Under the pieces are notes generated by a model, which worked only from the letters and a program-made list of their open reading frames with translations, did no database searches and was not told where the DNA came from. 64,000 nucleotides of DNA from Basidiobolus meristosporus CBS 931.73 (lineage: Eukaryota > Basidiobolomycota > Basidiobolomycetes > Basidiobolales > Basidiobolaceae), in the NCBI GenBank assembly GCA_002104905.1, contig MCFE01000115.1, forward strand, positions 100,147 through 164,146. The letters run 5' to 3'. The translations under genes and the position numbers were made by a program. Below are positions 12,563 to 22,858 of this stretch, piece by piece. The stretch's first letter is position 1. Every line of letters starts with the position of its first letter.

Positions 12563-15172
12563 TTACTTCTGGTAATAGGTTTTTCTGGCTAGGAATCGTT
12601 GTTTAGCTGCTAGTACCGCTTCCTCCCGTTTCCGCTTCTTCTCGTTTTCCTCCAAGCTATTTGGTGGCTGCTGATTGGTGGCTGCTGACGGATCATGTGT
12701 GCTTGCCTCGGCGGGTTCGGAGGCGGGCTGTGCGTCCTTGGGAGATTGGGTGGTCTCCCGGATCTCCCCTAGAATCAGCTTCTCCTCATCCAGAGTCTCG
12801 AAGCGCTTCAGCAATTCCCGAACCCACGGAAACTCGATCTTGCTCACGCTGCGCATATTCGCTTTGTTCGTATAGGTGATGTCGTGGTACATCACCCAGT
12901 CGATGTGGGAGAATTGCAGCACGGTCGAGTTGGTGTCCACGAATAGAGAGGATGTGGCGTTGATATGTAGGGCCAGCAGGCTGGAGTTGGAATCCACGGC
13001 CGAGCTGGAGGTGGAGGACATGTAGTGATAGAAGATCGGCCGGTGCGGATGTCTCTTGGCTGTGTTCACGTAAAATGCGGTCGCGATGGACTGCAAGATC
13101 ACTGTAGGCTCAACCTTGCCGTTGCTTGACTTGCAGGAAACGATGGGCAAGCCGTTCTTCTCCATGATCTGGATCAGCTGGTCACGGATATTGCGCGCCA
13201 TCGAGAGCGACCGGTAGCGTAAATAGTTCTCGTGACACCACGACTTGGAGTAGCCGGTCTCTCTCCACGCCATGTAAATGTTGTAGAGTGTTAGATGGTC
13301 TCCAGAGCGATGGAAGAACTGCTTCCGGGCTTCCTCAGCCTCCGCCTGTTTCTTCTCCCCTCTGGGAGAGAGGAACACCTCTTCCACCGAGAGCATGGAC
13401 GCGATGACAAGTATCTCCTTACTACACTGGTATTGTCGTGCGGAGGCGATAAGGGCCCGCGACAAGAAGGGCGACAACGGGAATGAGTTCATTTCGTCGC
13501 CGAGCTGAGTGAGTCTACCGTAGTCGTCAATGGCCCCCAGGTAGTAGAGTTGTCGTAGGGCGTTACGCACCAGACTGGAGTCTGGCGGGTCCACAAACTC
13601 GAAGTCAACCACGTTTTTGATCCCGATCTTCTTCAGTCCGAGGATGGTGCTGATAAGACTGCTTCGTTGGATTTCCGGGATCGTGTCTGCCTCCAGCTTC
13701 TCGAACGCGGACCGGGAATACAGTCGATACGCCTTGCCTTCTTGGGTTCTTCCGGCACGCCCTGCACGTTGTGTAGCGGCCGCCTGACTTATCGGAACCA
13801 CTAGTAGGGCGTCCATGCCGGTTTGGCTGTCGTAGGACTTCTGCTTGACAAAGCCAGAGTCAACCACGTATCTACTCGCATGGATTAGACTAACGGTGGA
13901 CGTGGCGAGCACAATGATATCCCACTTACCTAATGCCTGGGATGGTCACAGAGGTCTTCGCACGGGGGGGGGAATCGATTGAGTAATCTTGTCGCAAAAA
14001 CAACCAACTTATAGATACTTACCTGGGCGATATTGGTGGCAAAGATCACCTTTCTTACACCTCGGGGTGTTCGCTCGAACACCGCCTTCTGCTCAAATGT
14101 CTCGAGACTGGCGTAGATCGGATACACCTCCAATCGACGGATCTCATCGCCATATTCTATATCCCGTGGGTCTATCTCCCTGGCCTTTTCTTTGAAGTCT
14201 TTGCACGCCTTCTCTATCTCCCCCTGCCCGGTCAGAAACACCAAGATGTCCCCGGGCGGCTCTCTCTCGTGAATGTGCAACGCGGTGTTAACCGCGCGGG
14301 CCACATAGGTGGATTTGAGGGATGCCATCTTCGCGTCGTGGTGGTGTAGAATGTCCACGTCGTAAGTCCGCCCGGGGATTGAAAAGATCGGGCAGCTGTC
14401 AAAGAAGTCCGAGAACTTCTCCACCTAGTTGAATGTCCCACACGTCAGTATCCGCAGTAGAGGTTTGTCACTAACTCGCTTACATTCAAGGTGGCCGACA
14501 TCACGATGATCTTCAATTCAGGACGCAGCTGATGGGTTTTCTTCAACAGGCCAAACAAAACATCGGTCTCCACGGTTCTCTCGTGCGCCTCGTCGATGAT
14601 GATCATGTCGTAGTTCTTCAACTCTGGGTCCCCACAAGCCTCACGCAGCAGTACTCCGTCCGTCATGTAGCGTAATTGTGTTTCCGGCGTGGTGCAGTCC
14701 TCGAAACGGATGGTGTATCCTACCGTCTTTCCCAATTTTGTGCCGTGTTCCTGGGCAACGCGCTTCGCAACGGTAATGGCAGCGATCCGCCTAACAAGTT
14801 CGTTTAGCAACCAAGAGAGCATTGGGTGTCAGGGTTATATGGCACGCTTACCGCGGCTGCGTGATCGCTGTGCGCTTGATGTTTGGTATCCCCTCCAAGA
14901 CATACTGGGGGATTTGCGTAGTCTTTCCTGAACCTGGGTTGGAAAGAAAGTGTTGGAACCTTGGAAGGACATTTCGCACCGGCCATACCACACTTACCAG
15001 TTTCACCAATGATCACCAGGAGATTGTTTTCCTGTATGGCCTCTATTAGTTCTTCACGGTATTGATAGATGGGAAGTGATTCTCTAACTGAATCATATGG
15101 CATATCGGTAGGTGGTAGGAAAGGGAGATTTCCGACGTGATTTCCGATGTAACCGTGTGCGGAAGGGCCCAT
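12563..15172 (-). CDS. DEAH-box RNA helicase, DHX40-like
   Basis: Six exons; protein of roughly 770 aa. Motifs in order: Q-like [10 protein letters not shown], Walker A GETGSGKT (split by intron 1), TQPRRIAA (split by intron 2), DEAH in [16 protein letters not shown] (intron follows), [37 protein letters not shown], then the winged-helix, ratchet and OB regions ([15 protein letters not shown]). The C-terminus FPWVRELL and a final QRFLARK match DHX40 better than Prp43, Prp22 or DHX35. The short N-terminus also fits. DHX40 is a poorly characterised nuclear RNA helicase. A 26-nt micro-exon at 13930-13955 encodes TSVTIPGI. The start MGPSAHGY at 15172 is the first ATG in frame with motif I; an alternative upstream ATG at 15213 is in another frame and would need splicing. 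A Prp2- or Prp43-type assignment remains possible. Confidence 0.85.
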
Positions 15173-15318
15173 TTTTCACTGATGTTCTCATCATCCATGG
15201 TCGGCGCCAATCTAGACATTGATTTAAGCACAAAGCGAGATCAATCCGGATTATTCACCCAAGAGTTATGGAGTGATATAAGCACTACTAGTGACTTTCT
15301 TTAGTTCATTATTTGCTA
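15173..15318. promoter_or_regulatory. Short bidirectional promoter
   Basis: Only 146 bp separate the divergent starts of the DHX40-like gene and the F-box/LRR gene, so the two probably share regulatory sequence. No element can be named. Confidence 0.4.
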
Positions 15319-16809
15319 ATGAGAAGCACGCTGAATCAGAGCTGTCTCAGAGACATATTTTCATGGTTAAAGGAAGACTCAGCCACCCTTTATCACTGTT
15401 GCCTGGTTCGTAGGACGTGGCTTCAAGCCGGAGCCAGGGAACTCTATGCTTTCCCCTACCAGTATTTTACTCCCTTATTCGAACAAACCCAACAGCTTCG
15501 AGCTCTACTACTATTCCAGACCCTGTTGGAGAGCACCCTCAAGACCAAAAATCTTGCCCATTCGCCCGAACCTATAGATGAACCTTTACTTAACTATCTC
15601 AGTCTACTCAAGAGTGTGGACCTGAACTGGTTCAAGAAACTCCTGCTAATAAACTGCCCAGAGGAGCGCAAACAGGTTCTACACCAAGATGTGGTTAAAC
15701 GAGTGCTCCAGGTTTACTTGGAACCTTTAACTGCACTGAAGCGCCTGGTTTATACACAGGCCTTCCAGCTCGAGGAGCTCTTTCACAACCCGAAGCCTCT
15801 TAGCTCTCTGACCAACCTAGAAATCTGTTGGCGGTTTCTCGACGCTCAGACGGCGAATGACTTTCTGGTCACGGTGTCGCTTCATTGCCAGCGACTGGTA
15901 TCCCTTGGAGTCGACGCGAACAATTCGCCCAGCTTCAATTTCCAGGGAATGAACGAGATCATAGCGAAACAGACGTACGGGACACTGAGGCAACTGAAGC
16001 TGAAGAAATTCCAATTTCAGCCCCAGCAGTTCTACCAGATAATCGATGCTCTGGCCCAAGGTCCGAAGGAAAATTTGCTCTGCTTGAAGTTAGAGCAGTG
16101 CACATTCTTGCCAGGCACAAGGGTCGAGAAGATAGGGAGGCTGACCAACCTACGTACGCTGGAGCTCCCGTTTTGCTACGGGCTGTGTGATTCACATCTA
16201 GTGGACCTAGTCAAACGCTGCAAATTCCTCGCCAATCTCAACCTCTCCCATACCGCAATCACCGTAGCATCCATTGGGGTGACCATTGGTAGTCTGGGAA
16301 GTCAACTCCAGAGATTGGACATCTCGTATCCGTACCGGGTGGATCACTCTTTGGATTCGTGCATCCCAATGCTCTCCCAAAGCGCCCCCAAGCTATCTCA
16401 TCTCAATATCAAAGGGATTCGCTACGGATATCCCGCCATAGATGAGCTCATAGGGGCCTGCAACAAGCTCCGTTCACTAAGCCTGGGCACCCCGTACCGT
16501 CAAGAGCCCAGCGCCGCGGATCGGCTGTTGGCTCGGGTCCTCACTAAATGCAAAGCACTAAAAGAACTGGAACTGGGAAACACCAAGATCACAGCGCACG
16601 GATTAAACACTATATCCAAGCATCTAGCTGGGCTGGACGTGGTTGGAGAGATTCTCTGCGAGGGCCTGGACCAGGTGACAGCCCGACGGATCTACCCAGA
16701 GCTGAACATGGATAACACCTCCTTCTGGGAGGAGGAGGAGGAGGAGGGAGAGGGGGAAGAGGGGACGGCGGCCCTTGTGCTACCGCCAAACTTTTTAAAG
16801 ACCTGCTAA
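15319..16809 (+). CDS. F-box/leucine-rich-repeat protein
   Basis: Single-exon gene of 496 aa. The N-terminus (LRDIFSWLKEDSATLYHCCL, VRRTWLQAGARELY) is an F-box-like motif that would bind Skp1 of an SCF ubiquitin ligase. From about residue 160 there are irregular LRRs (LTNLEICWRFLD, LVSLGVDANN, LRQLKLKKFQF, LRTLELPFCYGL, LANLNLSHTAI, LSHLNIKGI, LRSLSLGTPY, LKELELGNTKI), as in AMN1/FBXL-type proteins that recognise substrates. The C-terminus has an acidic Glu run (about 470-480, encoded by repeated gag codons near 16730-16760) and ends FLKTC. The first ATG of the frame is used. No target can be inferred. Confidence 0.82.
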   Translation: MRSTLNQSCLRDIFSWLKEDSATLYHCCLVRRTWLQAGARELYAFPYQYFTPLFEQTQQLRALLLFQTLLESTLKTKNLAHSPEPIDEPLLNYLSLLKSVDLNWFKKLLLINCPEERKQVLHQDVVKRVLQVYLEPLTALKRLVYTQAFQLEELFHNPKPLSSLTNLEICWRFLDAQTANDFLVTVSLHCQRLVSLGVDANNSPSFNFQGMNEIIAKQTYGTLRQLKLKKFQFQPQQFYQIIDALAQGPKENLLCLKLEQCTFLPGTRVEKIGRLTNLRTLELPFCYGLCDSHLVDLVKRCKFLANLNLSHTAITVASIGVTIGSLGSQLQRLDISYPYRVDHSLDSCIPMLSQSAPKLSHLNIKGIRYGYPAIDELIGACNKLRSLSLGTPYRQEPSAADRLLARVLTKCKALKELELGNTKITAHGLNTISKHLAGLDVVGEILCEGLDQVTARRIYPELNMDNTSFWEEEEEEGEGEEGTAALVLPPNFLKTC

Positions 16810-17030
16810 CTACACATCAAGTTCACGCAATATTCCCATATTTTGTACGATAGTCAGTAATGTAATCATCCACTAGTGAGCATTAGCAATAAATACCGCG
16901 GTGCGAGAGATGGTGGGAAATGGGTGGGATTTATTGGGTTGGTTGCTTCCACCCTCTAGTGGATTCGTGGAAAGCAAGGGATCTCGGGGATCAAGAAGGT
17001 GCACACACATTGGCAACATTGACATTGGTA
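16810..17030. other. Convergent 3' flanks
   Basis: Short spacer between two convergent genes; nothing further is seen. Confidence 0.4.
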
Positions 17031-17444
17031 TCATCTGTCGGGGGAGACCGCGGCAGGTGGTGGGGTTAGGTATTTCCCGTACTTTCCCTTCTTCGGTAAC
17101 GGAGAGCCGTCCGGGGCGATCCCGTATTTCTGGCGGATCTGGTCGCCAGCCCTGTAAGTGGAGCTCCTCTTGCCCGTCTCCGACACGGCAATCACCTTTG
17201 AGGATTTGAAGCAGAACTTGCGCAGGGCCCAGCAGATGGCCAGGACCAGCAGACCTAGCAGCACGATGCTAAGCAGAATGATCGCCGCAATGGTCAAGGC
17301 CCGGCTAAGGTTCGTCCGGTCGTAAATGATTAATGATGAGTCTGGATCAATGTTGACTGAAACCTCCTCCCCACCTGCATCTATGGGACTAGCTAGCACC
17401 AGAGCCCACGCCCGGATGATCCCAAGAAATAACCAGAATTTCAT
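17031..17444 (-). CDS. Small single-pass membrane protein
   Basis: A 137-aa protein beginning MKFWLFLGIIRAWALVLASP, which is a cleavable signal peptide. A short acidic ectodomain follows (DAGGEEVSVNIDPDSS), then one membrane segment at about residues 50-73 (LTIAAIILLSIVLLGLLVL) and a basic cytosolic tail rich in Lys, Gly and Pro (KKGKYGKYLTPPPAAVSP). Type I topology is inferred. The start at 17444 was chosen because it places the signal peptide at the N-terminus; an in-frame ATG at 17489 would add 15 polar residues. No family recognised. Codon use resembles the neighbouring conserved genes, so it is likely real. Confidence 0.65.
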   Translation of the reverse strand: MKFWLFLGIIRAWALVLASPIDAGGEEVSVNIDPDSSLIIYDRTNLSRALTIAAIILLSIVLLGLLVLAICWALRKFCFKSSKVIAVSETGKRSSTYRAGDQIRQKYGIAPDGSPLPKKGKYGKYLTPPPAAVSPDR

Positions 17445-17744
17445 GTTCAGGCAACCAACTCTGGCGAAAGCACTTGTCTCGTGGGCCATTTATATCACTG
17501 CGCTCCACGGCCGCCCCTATTCTCCGACACCATTCTCTCCAGACAATCCATTGTCGCATTGTGGGGTTGCCTGCATAATGCTCGCCATTGTGCTGGTTGG
17601 CCGACAATGTCAGCATTGATTTCTAAGGGTACTCTAATGATGCATTTTATTGATAATGTCGGCGAAAATAACCATCGATATCTGGGAGGGGGGCGGATTC
17701 TAAATTACAGAGCTAGTGTTTACACGGGGGGGGGGAAATGCCAG

Positions 17745-19262
17745 CTAGTGCGACGTCACTCGGGTGGTGTCCTCCCAGACCTTGACCATCGTGGGCGGCA
17801 GGTAGTTCTCAAACTTCGCCACCAGCTCCCGCGAGTAGGTGGACTTCAAGACTCGCAGCAGCTGCCTATGGAACTGGGTGGAAGGGATGTAGGGAAGGTC
17901 CGAGTCGCAGTCCACCCTCGAGGAAGACAAAGGGCATGTGCCAAGAAAGTCCGACTTCCAAAGCTCCAGGAGCTTGCTAAGCCAGCGCACTCGGTCGCGC
18001 TCCAAGATGGTGGATTTCACCTGAAATGTAGTCGGCAACACCCCTCGGATGAACTCCTCCATGGACCTTCCGAAGGAATCCAGAATCTCTGGATCGGTGA
18101 TATCCAGGAACTGGATCAAAGGCAACGTGCGATCTTGCCAAAGTGCCACGCTCACAAAGAAGCCGACCATCTCCGCATCCGGACTCTCCTCGCCCAAGAG
18201 CTCGTCGAACTTCTCGAGAAAACCGTGCTCGGTTTCGTTCAATGCCTTCTCCATCTTTCGTCTTCGTAGCCGGCCAACCACGAGGTCGTGAAGAAACTGT
18301 TGGGAGTCGGGGATCTTCGTGAGCAGGATCTCCATGGAGGTGTCATTCCACCAGGCGTTGGGCGATGCGAACATCTCTTGAATGGCACACTTGGTTATCT
18401 CCGACAGGTCCCTGTTCTCCAGCGCCGTAGGCCAATTCTCCTGGATGATCCGTAGGATTTGTGCCAGCCCATCATGACTAGCGAAGTAGGTAAACACGTC
18501 CAGCAGCGTGCTTTCCGACAACTCTTTACACAGGCCGATCTTCTGGAGATCACTTAAAAGAGTGTGTCGCTCTTGGGATTCCTCGTACTCGTTCGCTAAC
18601 AACGCACATGTGATGTGTGGGTCCAAGGCATCAAGATACACCTGGTGTTGGATCATCATCTCAACCACAGGTGCTCTTGTGGAGATCAGATGCAACATAA
18701 ATCCACCAATCGACCGACTTAATGATAAACGGTTGTATACAGCTAACGAAAAAGTGTGCCACAAACTCCGATACGTGGGCAGTATCCGATAGTGCGCCAG
18801 AAGGCTGACCGTTTTCTCAACACTGGGGCAGTTCAGTTGCTGGAAAGGCTTCAAAAGTTGGTACGTCATCAGGCAGTCACGGTTCAGCTCATCTTCCTCG
18901 TGCTTCAACAAACCTTGCTCCAAGATCAAGGCGACATCACTCCACGGTAGAGCCGGGCAGTCGGACCGGCTCTTGTTGATCTGGGAGATGATCACTTCGT
19001 GCGCATAAACTTGGTAAAACCATACGTCATCTTCAACCCCTCGCTCAAGCAATCTCGTATATATCTCGTGAGTTAAAAAGGGCAAATGGCGCTTGGCCAC
19101 CTGCCAGAGGCCGTGTACCCCATACTCGTTGTAGTAGCTCTCCACTCGAACAATAGGATTCTGGGAAATGTGATGAAACGTACGACATACCGTAGCGTAC
19201 CTAGGCGGATGGCCCAGGTAGGAAAACACCCGCTCCAAAATCTCGGTATTGAGCAGCTCCAT
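17745..19262 (-). CDS. F-box protein without obvious repeats
   Basis: Single-exon gene of 505 aa. It starts MELLNTEILERVFSYLGHPP and continues with YATVCRTFHHIS, a clear F-box at residues 2-40. The rest is predicted all-helical (for example WSDVALILEQGLLKHEEDEL, LSEITKCAIQEMFAS, DAEMVGFFVSVALWQD) and resembles the large families of F-box proteins with degenerate helical repeats found in fungi. It is expected to be an SCF substrate receptor. The frame is open upstream to 19352 but the first ATG is at 19262, immediately before the F-box. Two F-box genes lie within 4 kb but share no visible sequence, so they are not recent duplicates. Confidence 0.8.
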   Translation of the reverse strand: MELLNTEILERVFSYLGHPPRYATVCRTFHHISQNPIVRVESYYNEYGVHGLWQVAKRHLPFLTHEIYTRLLERGVEDDVWFYQVYAHEVIISQINKSRSDCPALPWSDVALILEQGLLKHEEDELNRDCLMTYQLLKPFQQLNCPSVEKTVSLLAHYRILPTYRSLWHTFSLAVYNRLSLSRSIGGFMLHLISTRAPVVEMMIQHQVYLDALDPHITCALLANEYEESQERHTLLSDLQKIGLCKELSESTLLDVFTYFASHDGLAQILRIIQENWPTALENRDLSEITKCAIQEMFASPNAWWNDTSMEILLTKIPDSQQFLHDLVVGRLRRRKMEKALNETEHGFLEKFDELLGEESPDAEMVGFFVSVALWQDRTLPLIQFLDITDPEILDSFGRSMEEFIRGVLPTTFQVKSTILERDRVRWLSKLLELWKSDFLGTCPLSSSRVDCDSDLPYIPSTQFHRQLLRVLKSTYSRELVAKFENYLPPTMVKVWEDTTRVTSH

Positions 19263-19647
19263 TCGTGGGGATCTGTTTCGAATTGCGACTGAACGGTAGT
19301 GGTTCTTCAAAAACAAGCATTCAAATGCCAACGGTCGACCTTCACTTGTCAAGAAAGTGCCAAGCCACAGGAAAGGGAAGTAAGCAATGTAAGGGGCGAG
19401 TCTAGCTTTGTATCTCCGTCAACGAATTCGGAAATGGCCCATGGGAGCGGGGGATAAATTATCGCTGTTTCATCGGAAATCCACATAAGCCTTGGTAACC
19501 TTAACCAAACTAAGTACAGCCCGATATCATGTGACACAAAATGTTTATTTCAAATTACCGGAGATGCGAAGATTAATGATGTAGTAGGAAGCATTATGGA
19601 ATGAGAACATTGATATGGTTGGAAAAAAAGGGCCGTTTCAATCTAAT
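19263..19647. other. Promoter of the F-box gene and 3' flank of chitin deacetylase
   Basis: No coding feature is supported in this stretch. It includes the upstream region of the F-box gene (-). Confidence 0.35.
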
Positions 19648-20664
19648 TTAAAGGTGAGAAAGCACTGCGCTTATCACGCTTAGAGCCATGAGAGCCCCGG
19701 CCACCCGTGAAGTGGAGGCACCTGAATGGGAATTGATAGTGGCAGAAGGAGAGATGGATGTCGAAGAAGCAACACCAGCACTCGAGTGGGGTGCACTTAT
19801 TTCCGCCTGGTACATTGGTGCATTGATGCAAGAGTTGGCCAGCACGAAGTGGAAACCATTGGCAGCCAGAAGAGCCTCGATCCTGGGAACCTCCTTTACG
19901 GTAGCAATGTGGATGTCATGCTGCAGAGAAATGAACCCGGGGTCGTTGTGGGCGTTGAGAACGGTCCCCTTGGTAATAGCGTTCTGGAAGGAATCCAGGA
20001 TCTTGGACGGGTCTTGTTTCTTCGCAACTATGTCCCAATCCAAGGTATCCATATTCCATAGAAGGTTATGGTACCCCATGGCTTTGAAGACGGCCTTCAC
20101 TCTATCGTCAGCCTCGCCGAATGGTGGGCGGATATAGGCGGTCTTGACCCCGGTAACGTTGAAGATAGCATCTTCCGTTGCCCGTAATTCCGCGACAATT
20201 TGCTCGTTGGACAGAGTCATCAAATGAGGATGTGACCAGGTGTGTTGAGCAATCAAATGCCCTGCATCATAAGCTCTCTTGACTATTTGAGGGAATTTGA
20301 CGACCTGGGAGCCGATCATGAGAAGAGTAACTTTGACCTTGGCAGCGTCTAAGATGTCGAGCAACTCCGAGGTGCTCTCTTCTGGACCGTCATCGAAAGA
20401 TAAGGCCCATTCGCCCTTTTTGCATCCATATACGTCCTCTTGTCTAGGGCAGTTTCCGCAGCTTTCCCAACACTTGTCACACTCGTCGGGGCCGCAGCTG
20501 GTGGAGGCGCAAATACCAGTGCCAACTGGTTTGGTTGCGATGTTAGGGACTTGGGATAGATCGTATTGCTTTGTCCATGCGGCGTTGATGGGAGCCAAAG
20601 GAACTTGGGCCACAATTTGTGAGACGCTGGCAAAGAATAGGAGAGCGCTAGCTTGGAATAACAT
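19648..20664 (-). CDS. Chitin deacetylase, secreted and GPI-type
   Basis: A 338-aa carbohydrate esterase family 4 enzyme that removes N-acetyl groups from chitin in the cell wall to form chitosan. It has a signal peptide (MLFQASALLFFASVSQIVAQ), an N-terminal Cys-rich segment (CASTSCGPDECDKCWESC), and the NodB domain at about 85-280: motif 1 SFDDGPEE with the catalytic and metal-binding Asp pair, motif 2 HTWSHPH, motif 3 RPPFGEAD, motif 4 DTLDWD and motif 5 HNDPG. The Ser/Thr-rich stretch SSTSISPSATINSHSGAST and the final hydrophobic tail (ALMALSVISAVLSHL) fit a GPI anchor signal. Closest in layout to fungal Cda proteins. All catalytic residues are present. Confidence 0.95.
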   Translation of the reverse strand: MLFQASALLFFASVSQIVAQVPLAPINAAWTKQYDLSQVPNIATKPVGTGICASTSCGPDECDKCWESCGNCPRQEDVYGCKKGEWALSFDDGPEESTSELLDILDAAKVKVTLLMIGSQVVKFPQIVKRAYDAGHLIAQHTWSHPHLMTLSNEQIVAELRATEDAIFNVTGVKTAYIRPPFGEADDRVKAVFKAMGYHNLLWNMDTLDWDIVAKKQDPSKILDSFQNAITKGTVLNAHNDPGFISLQHDIHIATVKEVPRIEALLAANGFHFVLANSCINAPMYQAEISAPHSSAGVASSTSISPSATINSHSGASTSRVAGALMALSVISAVLSHL

Positions 20665-21306
20665 TCTAGTCTAGGTAGAGGAAGAGGCAGTGCCGGCAAA
20701 AAACACGTCGGGTGGCATTTATATGTCTGCACCTGTCCACGACCAATATTACTATATATATACATCCACAGCGAAAATTCTCTTTCGAAGTGAGCCAAGA
20801 AATTCAGGCCAGTACCATATGTAGGGCGGTGGGCCGATTCATTCATATTCCACACCAACGCAGTTTATTTGTTAAGGTTGTAACTTACCTCAAGGAAATC
20901 TGGCGTTCAGCTTCTTTGATTTGGGAATACCCGGCGAACAAACATACATGGATTTCCATATCCGTTACAATTTCATCTATTTAGTGAAAATTGTTGGCGT
21001 TGATCATATATTTTATTTCGCATCAGGTTCAGGTATATTAAGAATCCATCTGGAGTCTAGATAGATTCTTAGCGTACCATTGGCAACATGCGAAAAGTCC
21101 CTCTATATACAAGAGATAATTCGATGCGATGTGGAGGCGTACTGTCACTGATTCGGCCGAGCTGGGGAAGGCGGTGTACTTGCTTTACTTTGTGAGCTGC
21201 GAAAGATACGGCTCGTTTTTTATTGTTCGAATACTTCTTATATACTTTCCCAAGACGTGACGGGTGCTTGAGAGGGCATGTACAAATAAACACTGGAGTG
21301 AATACA
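20665..21306. other. Chitin deacetylase promoter region
   Basis: Contains a cattatatg-type AT-rich motif (catttatatg at about 20717) some 55 bp upstream of the deacetylase start, and a (ta)n run at 20753-20761. No gene is supported; 21,070-21,300 is the 3' flank of COX16. Confidence 0.35.
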
Positions 21307-21748
21307 CTACTCGGCATTGGCCGGTCGCTCAACTCGAACAATGTCCCAGTCTTCCTCTTCGTCGGCTTCTTGTTGTAGACGCTAAAGAATCCGCCCATCA
21401 GTCACTGCACTGAAACCAACCTATCATAAACTCTACAAACCCAGTACTCTTCCTGGAGCGAGAATTTGCGCCGATTTTTGTCCAACTTCAGCTTCTCCTC
21501 GGTACTCATCTGGTGGGGGTGGTGATATTGAATATCTCTGTTGACCGGTGAGGAGATGAACCACAATGCCCACTTACCGCGTTGACTTTATTATCATGAA
21601 AATCGTATCTTGTCTGAGTCATTTGGGTCAATAAAAACGAGCTTCCGACTATTATAGTCAGGAAAGGAACCCCAAAAGCAACCACCGGGTGCTTTCTTAT
21701 TATTGACGCTAATGGATACGAACTTGGTCGGCGATTCACAAATGGCAT
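21307..21748 (-). CDS. COX16: Cytochrome c oxidase assembly protein COX16
   Basis: Three exons (21578-21748, 21441-21509, 21307-21381) join into a 104-aa protein. It has a short N-terminus, then RKHPVVAFGVPFLTIIVGSS, which is the inner-mitochondrial-membrane segment, followed by TQTRYDFHDNKV, which matches the conserved COX16 motif. The tail EEKLKLDKNRRKFSLQEEY and EEDWDIVRVERP are family signatures. COX16 assists copper and Cox2 assembly of complex IV. The size agrees with the family (about 100-120 aa). The first ATG before the conserved core was used. Confidence 0.93.
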
Positions 21749-22858
21749 CGGTTTGGGTATAGTCGTTAACAGACAGCGGGGATTTGGCAAAATTTGTTGA
21801 ATATCAATGTCCGGAACGTGGCTAACTCCTGGTCCAAACTAACCACTGGGGAGGAAAGCTGAGTAAACTTAAGCAAGCTCGTGGATTGAAACCTAACCCA
21901 AAATAGAAGGGCTTTCTGGAAAATCCAGGTTTGGCGAAATGACACTAGATGATGCAAGTATCAGAATGTCTGATCTCCAGTCTTGATGGAGGCTTCATTT
22001 ACAGCGCGGGTACCACCCCAAGTCACTCATGTTCACGCTTGTTTGATCAAGAAAACTTTGGTGGTAGACATGTTTCACCCACTTTTGTCAGATGATTGAT
22101 GGGCCAATGGGCACGATGAAATCACCAAGCGTGTAGGGTTAGGGGTGGATGGGTCGGTGACGGATCATATCGAACTGACTTCATGACGCAACTCAGTTTG
22201 TAGTACCTTGCACAAGGGGAAAACCATAATCAGCGAAGTGCCTTTTGAGACCAACGGAAATAGTGTTAAGCCATGTTGACCAAATGTGGTGCTGACATCA
22301 TAATTCTCAGGCCTGGAAGAGACGTCTTTGGCTCCAATCCCATCGTACGCTTTTATTATTAGATAGCCTCTTCAACAGGGGCACTGACTCTACCATTCAT
22401 TTCCCGGCCAAATGAACTTCTCAGTCTTTGTACAAAATCACCTGGAGGCACCTGCATCGAGGGTAAAGTATATCCCGAGAAATATCTTACCACCCAGGGA
22501 ATATGGTCCATGAGGCCAACATGAACGATTCAATGAGGCTAATATGTACGATGTGGGTGAGTAAATCTTCATGTTGTGGTATGCAACTGAATCGTACCCA
22601 ATATCAATTCCATATTTGGTGAAGGTAAGACATCAGGTGATTCACCTCCGAGTGACTGCAGTATTCAATGGATCCCATATATTTATATCTCCTCATCGAG
22701 GGTGGAGTTTAAAGTGAATTTAGCATATAAGGAGAATATATCCCGCGCTACTACATTTAGTTGTATCTTCTCTCCCACATTAACTTTGGCTTTACAGTTC
22801 AAGCAATACGTTTCCCGCTCAACTTTCTCCCTGAAGCTGCCTTCAAAGAATCATTGAA
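21749..22858. other. Intergenic region upstream of COX16 and arrestin
   Basis: About 1.1 kb of divergent spacing. Short frames occur but show no family features. An imperfect repeat of catgaggccaacatga / caatgaggctaatatg lies near 22,510-22,550. Probably carries both promoters. Confidence 0.35.

Noticed and set aside
17481-18269. 262-codon plus-strand frame opposite the F-box gene
   Set aside because: Composition rich in His, Arg and Gly and lack of motifs mark it as antisense to a real gene.
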